Assembly: GCF_028416635.1 (NCBI RefSeq)
Contig: NZ_CP114013.1
Coordinates: 3,658,001 to 3,722,000, forward strand
Reading direction: 5' to 3'
DNA from: Baekduia alba
GTDB lineage: Bacteria; Actinomycetota; Thermoleophilia; Solirubrobacterales; Solirubrobacteraceae
DNA: 64,000 bases
In this document: positions 1 through 7,780 of the stretch, one piece after another
Position numbering within the stretch: position 1 is the stretch's first letter
Layout: every line of letters begins with the position of its first letter
Notes under the pieces: model-generated
Databases searched by the model: none
Told to the model about the DNA's origin: nothing
Seen by the model: only the letters and a program-made list of their open reading frames with translations
Position numbers and translations under genes: made by a program

Positions 1-96
1 GGCGAGCGCGGCGGTGCCGCCGTAGACCTTGGTCAGCCCGCGGATCTCGAGCAGCGGCGGCGCCGCGGCGCCGAGCCGTGGGGCGTCATGGACCAT
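1..96 (-). CDS. Sugar-type ABC transporter ATP-binding protein, N-terminal fragment
   Basis: Only the first 32 codons lie in the window; the gene runs off the left edge. After an Ala/Pro-rich leader the protein reads LLEIRGLTKVYGG, the usual opening strand and loop of an ABC nucleotide-binding domain just before Walker A. The ATG at 96 lies five bases after the TGA of the binding-protein gene, so both are probably on one transcript. It would energise the importer fed by that lipoprotein. Walker motifs cannot be checked here, so the subfamily is inferred from the neighbour only. Confidence 0.75.
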   Translation of the reverse strand, partial: MVHDAPRLGAAAPPLLEIRGLTKVYGGTAALA

Positions 97-101
97 GATG
101 C

Positions 102-1331
102 TCACGGCTGCCGCCAGAGCTTGCGGTAGACCGAGGCGTAGTCGAACAGCGACTGGAACGCGCCCACGCCCGTGCTCGGCACGGTCGCCTTGGTGTACAG
201 GTGCGCGAGGTAGGGCAACTGCTCGGGCTTGACGTAGGGCGCCTTGTCGAGGCCGCGGATCACCTGGTCGATCGCCTGGTACATCGCCAGCTGCGGATCG
301 ACCGAGCTGACCATCGCCAGCGTGCCGGCGTGCAGCGTCTGCTGGTTGACCGCGTCGAGGTCGTCGGCGTAGACCATGATCTTGCGCCCCGAGCTGGCCA
401 CGGCCTGGACCGCCGACGGCATCCCGACCGAGTAGGGCATCACCAACGTGTCCATCTTGGGGTTGCCGTTGATGATCCCGGTGATGATGTTGGCCGCCTT
501 GGCCGAGTCCGCGGCGTCGGTCACCTGCCACGTGGCGGTCTTGACCCTGCAGGTCGAGCAGCCTTCGACGACGTGCACGAGGTTGCCGATCTTGCGGATG
601 ACGGCGGGGAAGCCCTCGTCCTTGATCGCCACGACGTTGGCCTTGCCGGCGCTGTCGGCGACGATGCCCCAGCCCAGCAGCTCGGTCGACAGGCCGTTGG
701 CGTAGTCGGCGGCCGCGTCGAACTGGCCGCTGCCACCGGTCGGCGTCGGGTCGCAGGTCGACACCGTGACGATCCCGGCCTTGCGCGCCTGCTCGAGCTT
801 GTCGGCGACCTGGGTCGCGGTGATGCACATGCCGACGATCGCGCTCGGGTGCAGGGCGATCGCGCTCGACATCGCCTGGTTGAGGTTCTGGATGTCGGCT
901 TTGCCGTTGATGTTCACCAAGTGCGTCTCGAAGCCCGCGGCCTGCGCGATCTTGGCGCCGGACTGCACGGTCTCGTTGCAGATCACCGCGCCGCACGAGA
1001 CGAACGCGATGCTCTTGCCCTTGGGCACCGGCGGCGTCTGCGACGGCCCGAGCCAGCTCGTCATGACCTTCAGCTGCGCGGCGGGCGTGAACGCGTCGGT
1101 CGGCGAGTACACCAGACCGTGCTGCGCGTCCGCGCTGATCTTCTTGGCCTGCGCGACGTACGTGGCGGACGACGTCTCCGCCCCGCCGCCCGCGGGCGCC
1201 GCCGACGCGCTCGAGTCGCTGCTGCTGCTCCCGCAGCCCGCCACCCCCGCGGCGGCGCCGCCGATCGTGGCAGCGACCGCCGCCCAGCCGGCACCGCGCT
1301 TGAGGTGCCTGAACCGCTTCTGCGTCTGCAT
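102..1331 (-). CDS. Sugar-type ABC transporter substrate-binding lipoprotein
   Basis: A 409-residue exported lipoprotein with an Arg/Lys-rich N-terminus, a hydrophobic segment and the lipobox VAGC near residue 31, followed by a Ser-rich linker. The mature part has the two-lobed periplasmic-binding (Peripla_BP_4-like) pattern of ribose-type importers. The ATG at 1331 is preferred over an in-frame upstream start because the purine-rich GAGGGAGAGGG ribosome site lies just before it. Six cysteines besides the lipid-attached one (VSCGAVIC, GMC, STC, EGCSTC) are unusual for the family. It lies 3' of a CoA ligase and two VOC proteins, so the ligand may be an aromatic or carboxylic acid rather than a sugar; that is inference. 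Confidence 0.85.
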   Translation of the reverse strand: MQTQKRFRHLKRGAGWAAVAATIGGAAAGVAGCGSSSSDSSASAAPAGGGAETSSATYVAQAKKISADAQHGLVYSPTDAFTPAAQLKVMTSWLGPSQTPPVPKGKSIAFVSCGAVICNETVQSGAKIAQAAGFETHLVNINGKADIQNLNQAMSSAIALHPSAIVGMCITATQVADKLEQARKAGIVTVSTCDPTPTGGSGQFDAAADYANGLSTELLGWGIVADSAGKANVVAIKDEGFPAVIRKIGNLVHVVEGCSTCRVKTATWQVTDAADSAKAANIITGIINGNPKMDTLVMPYSVGMPSAVQAVASSGRKIMVYADDLDAVNQQTLHAGTLAMVSSVDPQLAMYQAIDQVIRGLDKAPYVKPEQLPYLAHLYTKATVPSTGVGAFQSLFDYASVYRKLWRQP

Positions 1332-1388
1332 CTGACCCTCTCCCTCCTCGGACACACGACATCACCTACAACAACCCACTGCTCTCCC

Positions 1389-3383
1389 TCAGCCACCGGG
1401 ACCGTGGTCGCCGGCGCGCCGAAGCTCGTCTCGGATCCGCGCGATCGCCGCGGGGTCCTCGGCCGCCGAGAGGTCCCCGGCGTCCTCCCCGAGCGCCGCG
1501 GCCCGCAGCGCGCGGCGCAGGACCTTGCCCGAGCGCGTCTTGGGGATCGCCGCGACGCGGATCACTCGCGCAGGCGTGAACGGCCGTCCGAGCTGCGCGG
1601 CGACCACGCCCGCCAGGCGCGCGGACGCATCGGCGCCGGCTGGATCGACCGGCGCCCAGAAGCACCACAGCGCCTCGCCCTTGAGCGCGTCGGGCACGCC
1701 CACCGCGGCCGCCTCGGCGACCGTCGGGTCGGCGACCAGGGCGGACTCCACCTCGGCGGGTCCGAGCCGCTGGCCGGCGATGTTGATGGTCTCGTCGGAC
1801 CGGCCGAGCAGGAACCACTGCCCGTCCTCGTCGACCCGCGCCCAGTCCCCGTGGTGCCACACGCCGGGGAAGCGCGACCAGTAGGTCGCGAGGTAGCGCT
1901 CCGCGTCGCCCCAGATCCCGCGGGTCATGCCGGGCCACGGCCGCGTGCAGACCAGCTCGCCGACGGCGCCGCGTACGGGCCGGGCGTCGTCGTCGAAGAC
2001 GTCGAGCGCGACGCCGAGGCTCGGGCCGCCGAGCGAGCACGCCTTCAGCGGCTCGATCGGGCACGGCGCGAGCAGGCAGGCGCCGACCTCGGTGCCGCCC
2101 GAGATGTTGATGATCGGCCTGCTCCGGTCGGTCATCCGCATCAGCCAGTCGTAGGGCTCGGCGTTCCAAGGCTCCCCGGTCGAGCCGAGGATCCGCAGCG
2201 CGTCGAGGTCGTGCCCGCCGGCGTGCTCGTCGCCGGCCGCCTGCAGCGCGCGCACCAGCGTCGGCGAGACGCCGAGGTGCGTGACGCCGTGGCGCGCGGC
2301 CACGTCCCACAGCCGCGACGGCGCGGGATGGTCCGGCGCGGCGTCGAGCAGGACGACGGCCGCACCCTGGGCGTGCGCGCCGATCAGGCACCACGGGCCC
2401 ATGATCCACCCCATGTCGGTGACCCACAGCAGCCGGTCGCCGCGCCCGATGTCCATGCTGTAGGCCGCCTCCGAGGCGACCTTGACGAGGAACCCGCCGT
2501 GGACGTGGACCGCGCCCTTGGGCCGCCCGGTCGTGCCCGAGGTGTAGGCCAACAGGAACGGGTGCTCGCTGGAGGTCGGCTCGGGGTCGCGACCGCGACG
2601 CGCGTCAGCGCCGCGCACGAACGCGGCCCAGGTGATGTCCCGGCCATCGCGCATGGGCACGTCCTCGCCGAGGTGCTCGACCACGATCGCCGTCGTGACC
2701 TCCGGGCATCCGGCCAGCGCCTCGTCGAGGACCGGCTTGAGCCGCTGCGCGCGGCCCTTGCGACGCGTCCCGTCGGCACAGACGACGACGCGGCAGCCGG
2801 CGTCCTGCAGCCGCGACGCCACCGCGCCCGCCGCGTAGCCGCTGAAGACCGGGACCCACAGCGCGCCGACCTTGGCAATCGCATAGGCGGCGATCGCCGC
2901 CTCGACGATCATCGGCATGAAGACGGCGACCGCGTCGCCGGGCCGGACGCCGAGCGCGCGCAGGCCCGCGGCCGCGCGGTCGACCTCCTCGGCCAGCTCC
3001 GCGAAGGTCAGCCGCCGCTCGCTGCCGTCTTCGGACTCGCCGATCAGCGCGGGCGCGCCGGCCGTGCGGGGGTCGGCCGCCCAGCGGTCGACGCACGCCG
3101 CGGCGACGTTGATCTGCCCACCGATGAACCAGCGCGTCCACTCCGGACCGGCCGAGGCGTCGAGCACGGTCGTCGGCGGGACGGCGAACGGCAAGCCGAG
3201 GTCGTCGATCACGTGCGGCCAGAACCAGGCGGGCTCGGCGGCCGAGCGGACGCGCAGCTCCGCCAGGGAGCCCGCGCCGGTGCGCGCCATCAGCCCGGTC
3301 ACGCGCGCGACCTCGACCTGCTCGCGCGTCGGGACGTAGGCGTAGCCGGCGGAGGCGGCCGCGCTGGTGGCGAGCGCGCTCAT
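1389..3383 (-). CDS. AMP-forming acyl/acetyl-CoA synthetase-like ligase
   Basis: A 664-residue ANL-superfamily enzyme that should activate a carboxylic acid through an acyl-adenylate and transfer it to CoA. The P-loop-like motif AYTSGTTGRPKGA lies near residue 280, followed by STGEPWN, the hinge region GRSDETINIAGQRLG and the C-terminal KTRSGKVLRR with the adenylation lysine near residue 618. Length and the N-terminal region match the acetyl-CoA synthetase branch more than aryl-CoA ligases. The ATG at 3383 overlaps the stop of the upstream VOC gene as ATGA, implying translational coupling; an open frame continues upstream but has no support. The substrate is not readable from sequence. Confidence 0.88.
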   Translation of the reverse strand: MSALATSAAASAGYAYVPTREQVEVARVTGLMARTGAGSLAELRVRSAAEPAWFWPHVIDDLGLPFAVPPTTVLDASAGPEWTRWFIGGQINVAAACVDRWAADPRTAGAPALIGESEDGSERRLTFAELAEEVDRAAAGLRALGVRPGDAVAVFMPMIVEAAIAAYAIAKVGALWVPVFSGYAAGAVASRLQDAGCRVVVCADGTRRKGRAQRLKPVLDEALAGCPEVTTAIVVEHLGEDVPMRDGRDITWAAFVRGADARRGRDPEPTSSEHPFLLAYTSGTTGRPKGAVHVHGGFLVKVASEAAYSMDIGRGDRLLWVTDMGWIMGPWCLIGAHAQGAAVVLLDAAPDHPAPSRLWDVAARHGVTHLGVSPTLVRALQAAGDEHAGGHDLDALRILGSTGEPWNAEPYDWLMRMTDRSRPIINISGGTEVGACLLAPCPIEPLKACSLGGPSLGVALDVFDDDARPVRGAVGELVCTRPWPGMTRGIWGDAERYLATYWSRFPGVWHHGDWARVDEDGQWFLLGRSDETINIAGQRLGPAEVESALVADPTVAEAAAVGVPDALKGEALWCFWAPVDPAGADASARLAGVVAAQLGRPFTPARVIRVAAIPKTRSGKVLRRALRAAALGEDAGDLSAAEDPAAIARIRDELRRAGDHGPGG

Positions 3384-3790
3384 GGCGCCGCCGGCTCCAG
3401 GAGCTGCCAGACGATCCCGCCACTCGTCGCGGCGCGCGTGAAGTGCGTGCGGCCGGCGGGCGTGACGAGGGGTCGGTCCTGCGCGGTCGCCACGCCGTGG
3501 TCGGCCAGCGCCCGGACCGCCGCGTCGAGATCGCCGACCTGCAGCGCGACGTGGTCGATCGCCGCGGTGCCGCCGCGCAGCCGTTCCCGCGCGACGTCCG
3601 GATCGGCGAGCTCGACCAGCTCGACCGTCACCGGGCCGCAGGCCAGGAACGTCGCGCGCATGCCGAGCTCGGCGGACGCGAGGCGGTGCGCGACCGGCAG
3701 GCCGAAGGCGGTGGTGAGCAGCGCCTCGGCGGCGTCGAGGTCGGCGACGACGACGCCGACGTGGTGCATGCTGCCGACCGGGGCGCTCAT
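3380..3790 (-). CDS. VOC-superfamily protein (glyoxalase/dioxygenase fold), short
   Basis: A 136-residue protein with the beta-alpha-beta-beta-beta pattern of the vicinal oxygen chelate fold, here in two halves: MHHVGVVVADLDAAE at residue 8 and IDHVALQVGDLDAAV near residue 80. The histidines in those two strands and a glutamate in TVELVEL fit metal ligands. Family members include methylmalonyl-CoA epimerases, lyases and dioxygenases. It overlaps both neighbours by four bases (ATGA), so the three genes are probably translated together. The epimerase-like size and the partner CoA ligase suggest an acyl-CoA role, but this is not demonstrated. Confidence 0.82.
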   Translation of the reverse strand: MSAPVGSMHHVGVVVADLDAAEALLTTAFGLPVAHRLASAELGMRATFLACGPVTVELVELADPDVARERLRGGTAAIDHVALQVGDLDAAVRALADHGVATAQDRPLVTPAGRTHFTRAATSGGIVWQLLEPAAP

Positions 3791-4317
3791 CGGTCCTCCT
3801 CGGCGGCGGCGACAACGCCCGTCCCGAACACCGAGGCCTTGTCGTTCCAGCTCGACTGCTCGTTGAGGTCGGCCCAGCGCCGGATGTCCGCGACGACCGC
3901 GGCGTCCAGGTCGTGGACGTCGGCGTAGTCGCACTCGACGACGTTGCCGGACGGGTCGCGCAGGTACAGCTGGACCACGCCGCCCGGCGCCTCGTAGAGG
4001 TGGTGGTCGACCGCGTCGCGCTCGAAGAGGTCCTCTCGGCCGGCGCGGTGGTAGAGCGCCTCGAAGTGCTCTCGGCGCTCGATCGAGACGGCGAAGTGAT
4101 AGGCCTTGGTCGCCTGCGCCGGCCGCTGGACGAGGTGGAGCTGGACGTTGCCCAGCACGACCCAGGCGACCGGCACCGGGAACGCCGGCGACGGCACGAC
4201 CTGCGCCGCGAAGAGGTCCACGTAGAACGCCGTGGCCTCGTCGACGTCGTCGACCGGGACGGCGAGGTGGTTCACCTGCACCGTGCTGTCGCTCTCGCGG
4301 GTTCCGTCTCCTCCCAT
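3787..4317 (-). CDS. VOC-superfamily dioxygenase-like protein
   Basis: A 176-residue vicinal oxygen chelate protein and first gene of the operon. VNHLAVPVDDVDEA at residue 15, AYHFAVSI near residue 72 and the late NVVECDYADV supply the His, His and Glu expected of a metal site. The C-terminal extension ends in a polar tail rich in Asp and Glu. Extradiol-type VOC enzymes and glyoxalases share this layout. The ATG at 4317 is followed by a Ser/Thr/Asp leader before the first strand, so translation could start slightly later. It diverges from a LysR gene across an 88-base gap, which suggests that regulator controls this operon. Confidence 0.83.
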   Translation of the reverse strand: MGGDGTRESDSTVQVNHLAVPVDDVDEATAFYVDLFAAQVVPSPAFPVPVAWVVLGNVQLHLVQRPAQATKAYHFAVSIERREHFEALYHRAGREDLFERDAVDHHLYEAPGGVVQLYLRDPSGNVVECDYADVHDLDAAVVADIRRWADLNEQSSWNDKASVFGTGVVAAAEEDR

Positions 4318-4375
4318 GGGTCCAGCATCGTGCGTGGGCAGTCATGCCGTCCAATCTCCGTTAACTGTCGTTGCC

Positions 4376-4390
4376 ATAGCCTGTCGCTAT
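4376..4390. promoter_or_regulatory. Putative LysR box between the VOC operon and the lysR gene
   Basis: ATAGC-CTGTC-GCTAT is a perfect 5-5-5 inverted repeat containing the T-N11-A spacing typical of LysR-type regulators. It lies 15 bases upstream of the lysR ATG and 58 bases upstream of the divergent VOC start, the usual place for an autoregulatory and activating site. Binding is inferred from symmetry and position only. Confidence 0.55.
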
Positions 4391-4405
4391 CGGTACCGTC
4401 GGCCC

Positions 4406-5308
4406 ATGACGCTGCGCCAGCTCCTGTACTTCGTGACCGTCGTCGACGAGGGCAACTTCACGCGCGCCGCGCAGTCGCTGCACGTCGCGCAGCCCTCGCT
4501 CTCCAAGCAGCTCGCCGCGCTGGAGGCCGAGCTCGGCGCTCCCCTGATCGAGCGCCTGCATCGCGGGCTGCGGCTGACCCCGGCCGGGCGCGCGTTCCTG
4601 CCGGAGGCGCGGGCGGCGACGCTGTCGGCCGAGCGTGCGCGCCGGGCGGCGCGGATGGCCCAGGGGCTGGAGGCCGGCGAGGTGGAGGTCGCCACGCTGC
4701 GGTCGATCGCGATCGGGCTCCTGCCGCGGTCGATCACCGTGCTGCGCGAGGCGCATCCCGGGATCCTCGTCAGGCTCCACGAGTACCTGCACCGCGCCGC
4801 GATGGAGGACGAGGTGCGCAGCGGGGTGTCCGACATCGCCGTCGGCCCGCGGCCCGCGCGCTGGGGCGGGCCCGTCGCGTCGCTGGGCTGGGAGGAGTTC
4901 GTGGTGGTGCTGCCCGAGGGCGACCCGGCGCTGGCCTCCGACGCGCCCGTCGACCTCGCCGAGCTCGCGCACCGGCGTTGGGTGCTGCCCGTGCCGTCGG
5001 CCGGCATGGCGCCGATCGTCGCGGGCGCCTGCCACGACGCGGGCTTCGTCCCGCAGCCCGCGGTCCACAGCTCCCAGGTCGAGGCGCTCACCCGCCTGGC
5101 GGCCGCCGGCCTCGGTCCCACGATGCTGCCGGTCAACGCGATCGCCCCCGACATGCAGCGGTTGACGCGCCGCCTGCGTCGGCCCGTGGTGCGCGAGCTC
5201 GCGGCCTACACCCGCAGCGAGTGGTCCCCCGTCGCCCAGGCCTTCCTCGACACGCTCGGCGACGCCGCGCCGGCGAAGCGCCCGCGCAACGCCTACGTGG
5301 CCCGCTGA
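4406..5308 (+). CDS. LysR-family transcriptional regulator
   Basis: A 300-residue protein with an N-terminal winged helix-turn-helix (MTLRQLLYFVTVVDEGNF, then AAQSLHVAQPSLSKQL to about residue 60) and a two-lobed effector-binding domain from about residue 90. Length is normal for the family. The ATG at 4406 gives the canonical LysR N-terminus; an upstream in-frame extension is unsupported. It is divergent from the VOC/CoA-ligase/ABC operon, with a LysR box between them. The inferred job is to activate that operon in response to its substrate or a CoA-pathway intermediate. Confidence 0.9.
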   Translation: MTLRQLLYFVTVVDEGNFTRAAQSLHVAQPSLSKQLAALEAELGAPLIERLHRGLRLTPAGRAFLPEARAATLSAERARRAARMAQGLEAGEVEVATLRSIAIGLLPRSITVLREAHPGILVRLHEYLHRAAMEDEVRSGVSDIAVGPRPARWGGPVASLGWEEFVVVLPEGDPALASDAPVDLAELAHRRWVLPVPSAGMAPIVAGACHDAGFVPQPAVHSSQVEALTRLAAAGLGPTMLPVNAIAPDMQRLTRRLRRPVVRELAAYTRSEWSPVAQAFLDTLGDAAPAKRPRNAYVAR

Positions 5309-5329
5309 GCGACAGGCGCGCTTCCTTCA

Positions 5330-5347
5330 TATCGCAAAAATGCGATA
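5330..5347. promoter_or_regulatory. Perfect inverted repeat upstream of the MDR oxidoreductase gene
   Basis: TATCGCA-AAAA-TGCGATA is a perfect 7-bp inverted repeat in an AT-rich island of very GC-rich DNA, 60 bases upstream of the oxidoreductase start and 22 bases after the lysR stop. It has no U-tract on either side, so an operator is more likely than a terminator. The cognate regulator is unknown. Confidence 0.5.
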
Positions 5348-5407
5348 GTTCGATCTGCGGCGAACCTCCGCCGCGCACCGTCGAGAAACGTTCGGAGATG
5401 ACGATCG

Positions 5408-6403
5408 ATGAAGGCTGACCTGCCGACCACCATGACCGCCGCGCGCTACCGCCCGGGCGACGGAGCCATCCGCGTCGACGACGTCCCGCGGCCCGAGCCC
5501 GCGCCCGGCGAGGTGCTGGTGGCCGTCGCCGTCTCCGCCGTCAACCCCACCGACTGGAAGGCGCGGGCGACGGGCGACGCTGCCGAGTGGATCGTGCCCA
5601 ACCAGGACGGCGCCGGCGTGGTCGTCGCGGTCGGCGACGGGGTGCCGGATACGCGGGTCGGGGAGCGCGTGTGGGTCTGGCAGGCCCAGTGGCAGCGGTC
5701 GTCGGGCACCGCCGCCGAGTACGTCGCCGTCCCCGACGCGCGGGCGGTCCGGCTGCCGGACGGCGTCTCGTTCGACCTCGGCGCGGGCCTGGGCATCCCC
5801 GCGATGACCGCGCACCGCTGCCTGTTCGCCGACGGCCCGCTGACCGCCGCCGACCATGTGCTGGTCCATGGTGGCGCGGGCGCGGTCGGCCACGCGGCGA
5901 TCGAGCTCGCGCGCCGCGCCGGCGCGCAGGTCGTGGCGACGGTCAGCAGCCCGGAGAAGGGCGCGCTCGCGGAGGCGGCCGGGGCGCAGCTGGTGGTCGA
6001 CTACCTCCGCGAGGACGTCGCCGAGCGCGTCCGGTCCTGGGCGCCGGGCGGCGTGGTCCGGATCGTCGAGGTCGACCTCGCGCGCAACCTCGCCACCGAC
6101 GCGGCGGTCCTCGCGCCGGGCGGCGCCATCGTCGTCTACTCGCGCACCGAGACCGGCGTCCAGCCGCCACGGGAGCTGATGAGCGGCAACGCGCACATCG
6201 ACTTCATGTTGGTGTACACGATCCCCGACACGGCCAAGGCCGCCGCGGTCGCCGACATCACCAGGGCGCTCGAGGCCGGCGCGCTGACCGCGCTGCCCGG
6301 CCCGCGCTTCGGGCTGGCCGAGACCGCGGCCGCGCACGACGCCGTCGAGCAGGGCGCGACGGGGAAGGTCCTGATCGACGTGGCCGCGCTCGACGAGCGC
6401 TGA
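5408..6403 (+). CDS. Zinc-independent MDR-family NADPH:quinone oxidoreductase-like enzyme
   Basis: A 331-residue medium-chain dehydrogenase/reductase. The catalytic GroES-like domain spans residues 10-120, followed by a Rossmann domain opening with VHGGAGAVGHAAIELA, the NADP(H)-binding AxxGxxG-type loop. The cysteine/histidine set for structural zinc is absent, as in quinone oxidoreductases. Such enzymes reduce quinones or enones using NADPH. It stands alone between a lysR gene and a convergent HxlR gene, and a 7-bp inverted repeat lies upstream. A redox or electrophile-stress role is plausible, but the substrate is unknown. Confidence 0.87.
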   Translation: MKADLPTTMTAARYRPGDGAIRVDDVPRPEPAPGEVLVAVAVSAVNPTDWKARATGDAAEWIVPNQDGAGVVVAVGDGVPDTRVGERVWVWQAQWQRSSGTAAEYVAVPDARAVRLPDGVSFDLGAGLGIPAMTAHRCLFADGPLTAADHVLVHGGAGAVGHAAIELARRAGAQVVATVSSPEKGALAEAAGAQLVVDYLREDVAERVRSWAPGGVVRIVEVDLARNLATDAAVLAPGGAIVVYSRTETGVQPPRELMSGNAHIDFMLVYTIPDTAKAAAVADITRALEAGALTALPGPRFGLAETAAAHDAVEQGATGKVLIDVAALDER

Positions 6404-6424
6404 CGGGGGCCGGCCGCCCCGGTC
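6402..6424. terminator. Possible bidirectional hairpin between convergent genes
   Basis: A GGGGC...GCCCC stem with a CGGCC-containing loop is framed by GAC and GTC between the stop of the MDR gene (6403) and the stop of the convergent HxlR gene (6428). There is no U-tract. Position is the main support. Confidence 0.35.
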
Positions 6425-6427
6425 GGC

Positions 6428-7099
6428 TCAGCCGCGCGCGGTGTTCCGCTCGGGGAGGTGGACGGCGGCGAGGAGGCGATCGACCACGCGTCGGTCGCCC
6501 TCGACGCGGACGACCCGGCGCTTGACGCCTTGAGCGGGCGTCATGCGGCGGTCGGCCAAGGCGAAGAACGCATCGCGGTCGGCGATGACGTGGGCGTCCG
6601 GATCCGCCGCCGGCGCGCCGTGGCGGAGGATCAGCTCCCCGGCCGCCACCTGAAGGAAGAACCGCTCGTCCTCGACGGTGAACGCGACCGTCGCGTCGAG
6701 GCCGGCGAGGTCGTGCTCGACGGCGCCGGCGCGCATGCTCAGCGCAGCCCAGGAGGCGCGGAGCGTCTCGCCGTCTGGTTGCGCCGGCAGCAGCTCGAAG
6801 CCCCAGAGCGCGAGCCCCGCGATCATCGGCCGCAAGGCCTCGCCACGCTCGGTCAGCGCGTACACGGGGGTGCCCGCGGGCGAGGGAGCGATCGTCCGCT
6901 CGATCACGCCGTCGGCCTCGAGGGACTTCAGGCGCGCGGCGAGCAGGTTGGTGCCGATGCCCGGCAGCGCGGCGAGCAGATCGCGGTAGCGCTTCGGGCC
7001 GAGCGCGAGCTCGCGCACGACCAGCAGCGTCCAGCGCTCGCCCAGCACGTCCAGCGCCTTGGCCAGGCCGCAGAACTGCTGGTAGCTGCGTGCGGTCAT
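6428..7099 (-). CDS. HxlR-family winged-helix transcriptional regulator
   Basis: A 223-residue regulator. Residues 8-100 carry the HxlR domain: FCGLAKALDVLGERWTLLVVREL, then RYRDLLAALPGIGTNLLAARL and YALTERGEAL. HxlR proteins sense electrophiles or redox state and usually control a neighbouring enzyme. The C-terminal 110 residues form an extra domain not found in minimal family members, with alternating hydrophobic strands; it could be ligand-binding, possibly SCP2-like. The ATG at 7099 gives the usual N-terminus. It diverges from the carbonic-anhydrase-like gene with an AT-rich gap that could hold the promoters of both. Confidence 0.85.
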   Translation of the reverse strand: MTARSYQQFCGLAKALDVLGERWTLLVVRELALGPKRYRDLLAALPGIGTNLLAARLKSLEADGVIERTIAPSPAGTPVYALTERGEALRPMIAGLALWGFELLPAQPDGETLRASWAALSMRAGAVEHDLAGLDATVAFTVEDERFFLQVAAGELILRHGAPAADPDAHVIADRDAFFALADRRMTPAQGVKRRVVRVEGDRRVVDRLLAAVHLPERNTARG

Positions 7100-7210
7100 C
7101 CCGGCAGTGTAATCGCTCACTTGAAAAACATATAGTGCGTGCGCTTTACTCCTGCCCATGCTCTCCCGCAACCTCGTCCTCGCCCACCTCGTCCCGGCGG
7201 GAGCGTGACG

Positions 7211-7741
7211 ATGTCGGGAATGGACGCGGCCCTGGCCCGCAACCACGCGTTCGCGACGGCCGGCGGGCACCGCGGCGCGACGATCATGCCGGCGCTGCGG
7301 ATCTACGTGATCACCTGCCTCGACCCGCGGCTCGACCCGGCCGCGATCCTCGGCCTCGAGCTCGGCGACGCCGCCGTCGTCCGCAACGCCGGCGGCCGCG
7401 TGACCGACGAGGTCATCGCCGACGTCGCGTTCATCGGCCAGCTCGCCGAGAGCGCCTTCCCCGACGGGCCGCTGTTCGACGTCGCCGTCATCCACCACGA
7501 CCAGTGCGGCACCGGGGCGCTCGCCGACGACACGTTCCGCGCGGCCTACGCCACCCGGACCTCCGCCGATCCTGCCACCCTGCTCGACCGAGCCGTGCTC
7601 GACCCCGAGACGACCGTCCGCACCGACGCGACCCGCCTCCGCGCAGCACCCGCCGTGCCGGCCCGCGTGGCGATCAGCGGCCACGTCTACCGGGTCGAGA
7701 CCGGGCTCTTGGAGACGATCGTGCCGGCTGCGGGGGTGTGA
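7211..7741 (+). CDS. Beta-type carbonic anhydrase family protein
   Basis: A 176-residue protein with the signature of beta-carbonic anhydrases: CLDPRLDP (Cys ligand plus the Asp-Arg dyad) near residue 37, NAGGR shortly after, and HHDQCG with the second histidine and third cysteine of the zinc site near residue 98. Family members hydrate CO2 to bicarbonate. It belongs to the short branch without a long N-terminal arm. The ATG at 7211 follows a GGGAG-type ribosome site; open upstream codons are Pro/Arg-rich and look untranslated. It diverges from the HxlR gene, which may control it. Confidence 0.82.
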   Translation: MSGMDAALARNHAFATAGGHRGATIMPALRIYVITCLDPRLDPAAILGLELGDAAVVRNAGGRVTDEVIADVAFIGQLAESAFPDGPLFDVAVIHHDQCGTGALADDTFRAAYATRTSADPATLLDRAVLDPETTVRTDATRLRAAPAVPARVAISGHVYRVETGLLETIVPAAGV

Positions 7742-7780
7742 GGTAGGAGGGCGCCGACGCGGGTCGCGACCTTCACGCGG

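Noticed and set aside
201-3866. A plus-strand open frame of more than 1200 codons opposite the CoA ligase operon
   Set aside because: It is antisense to clear genes, rich in Arg/Gly/Asp repeats expected from the complement of GC-biased codons, and has no domain or ribosome site.
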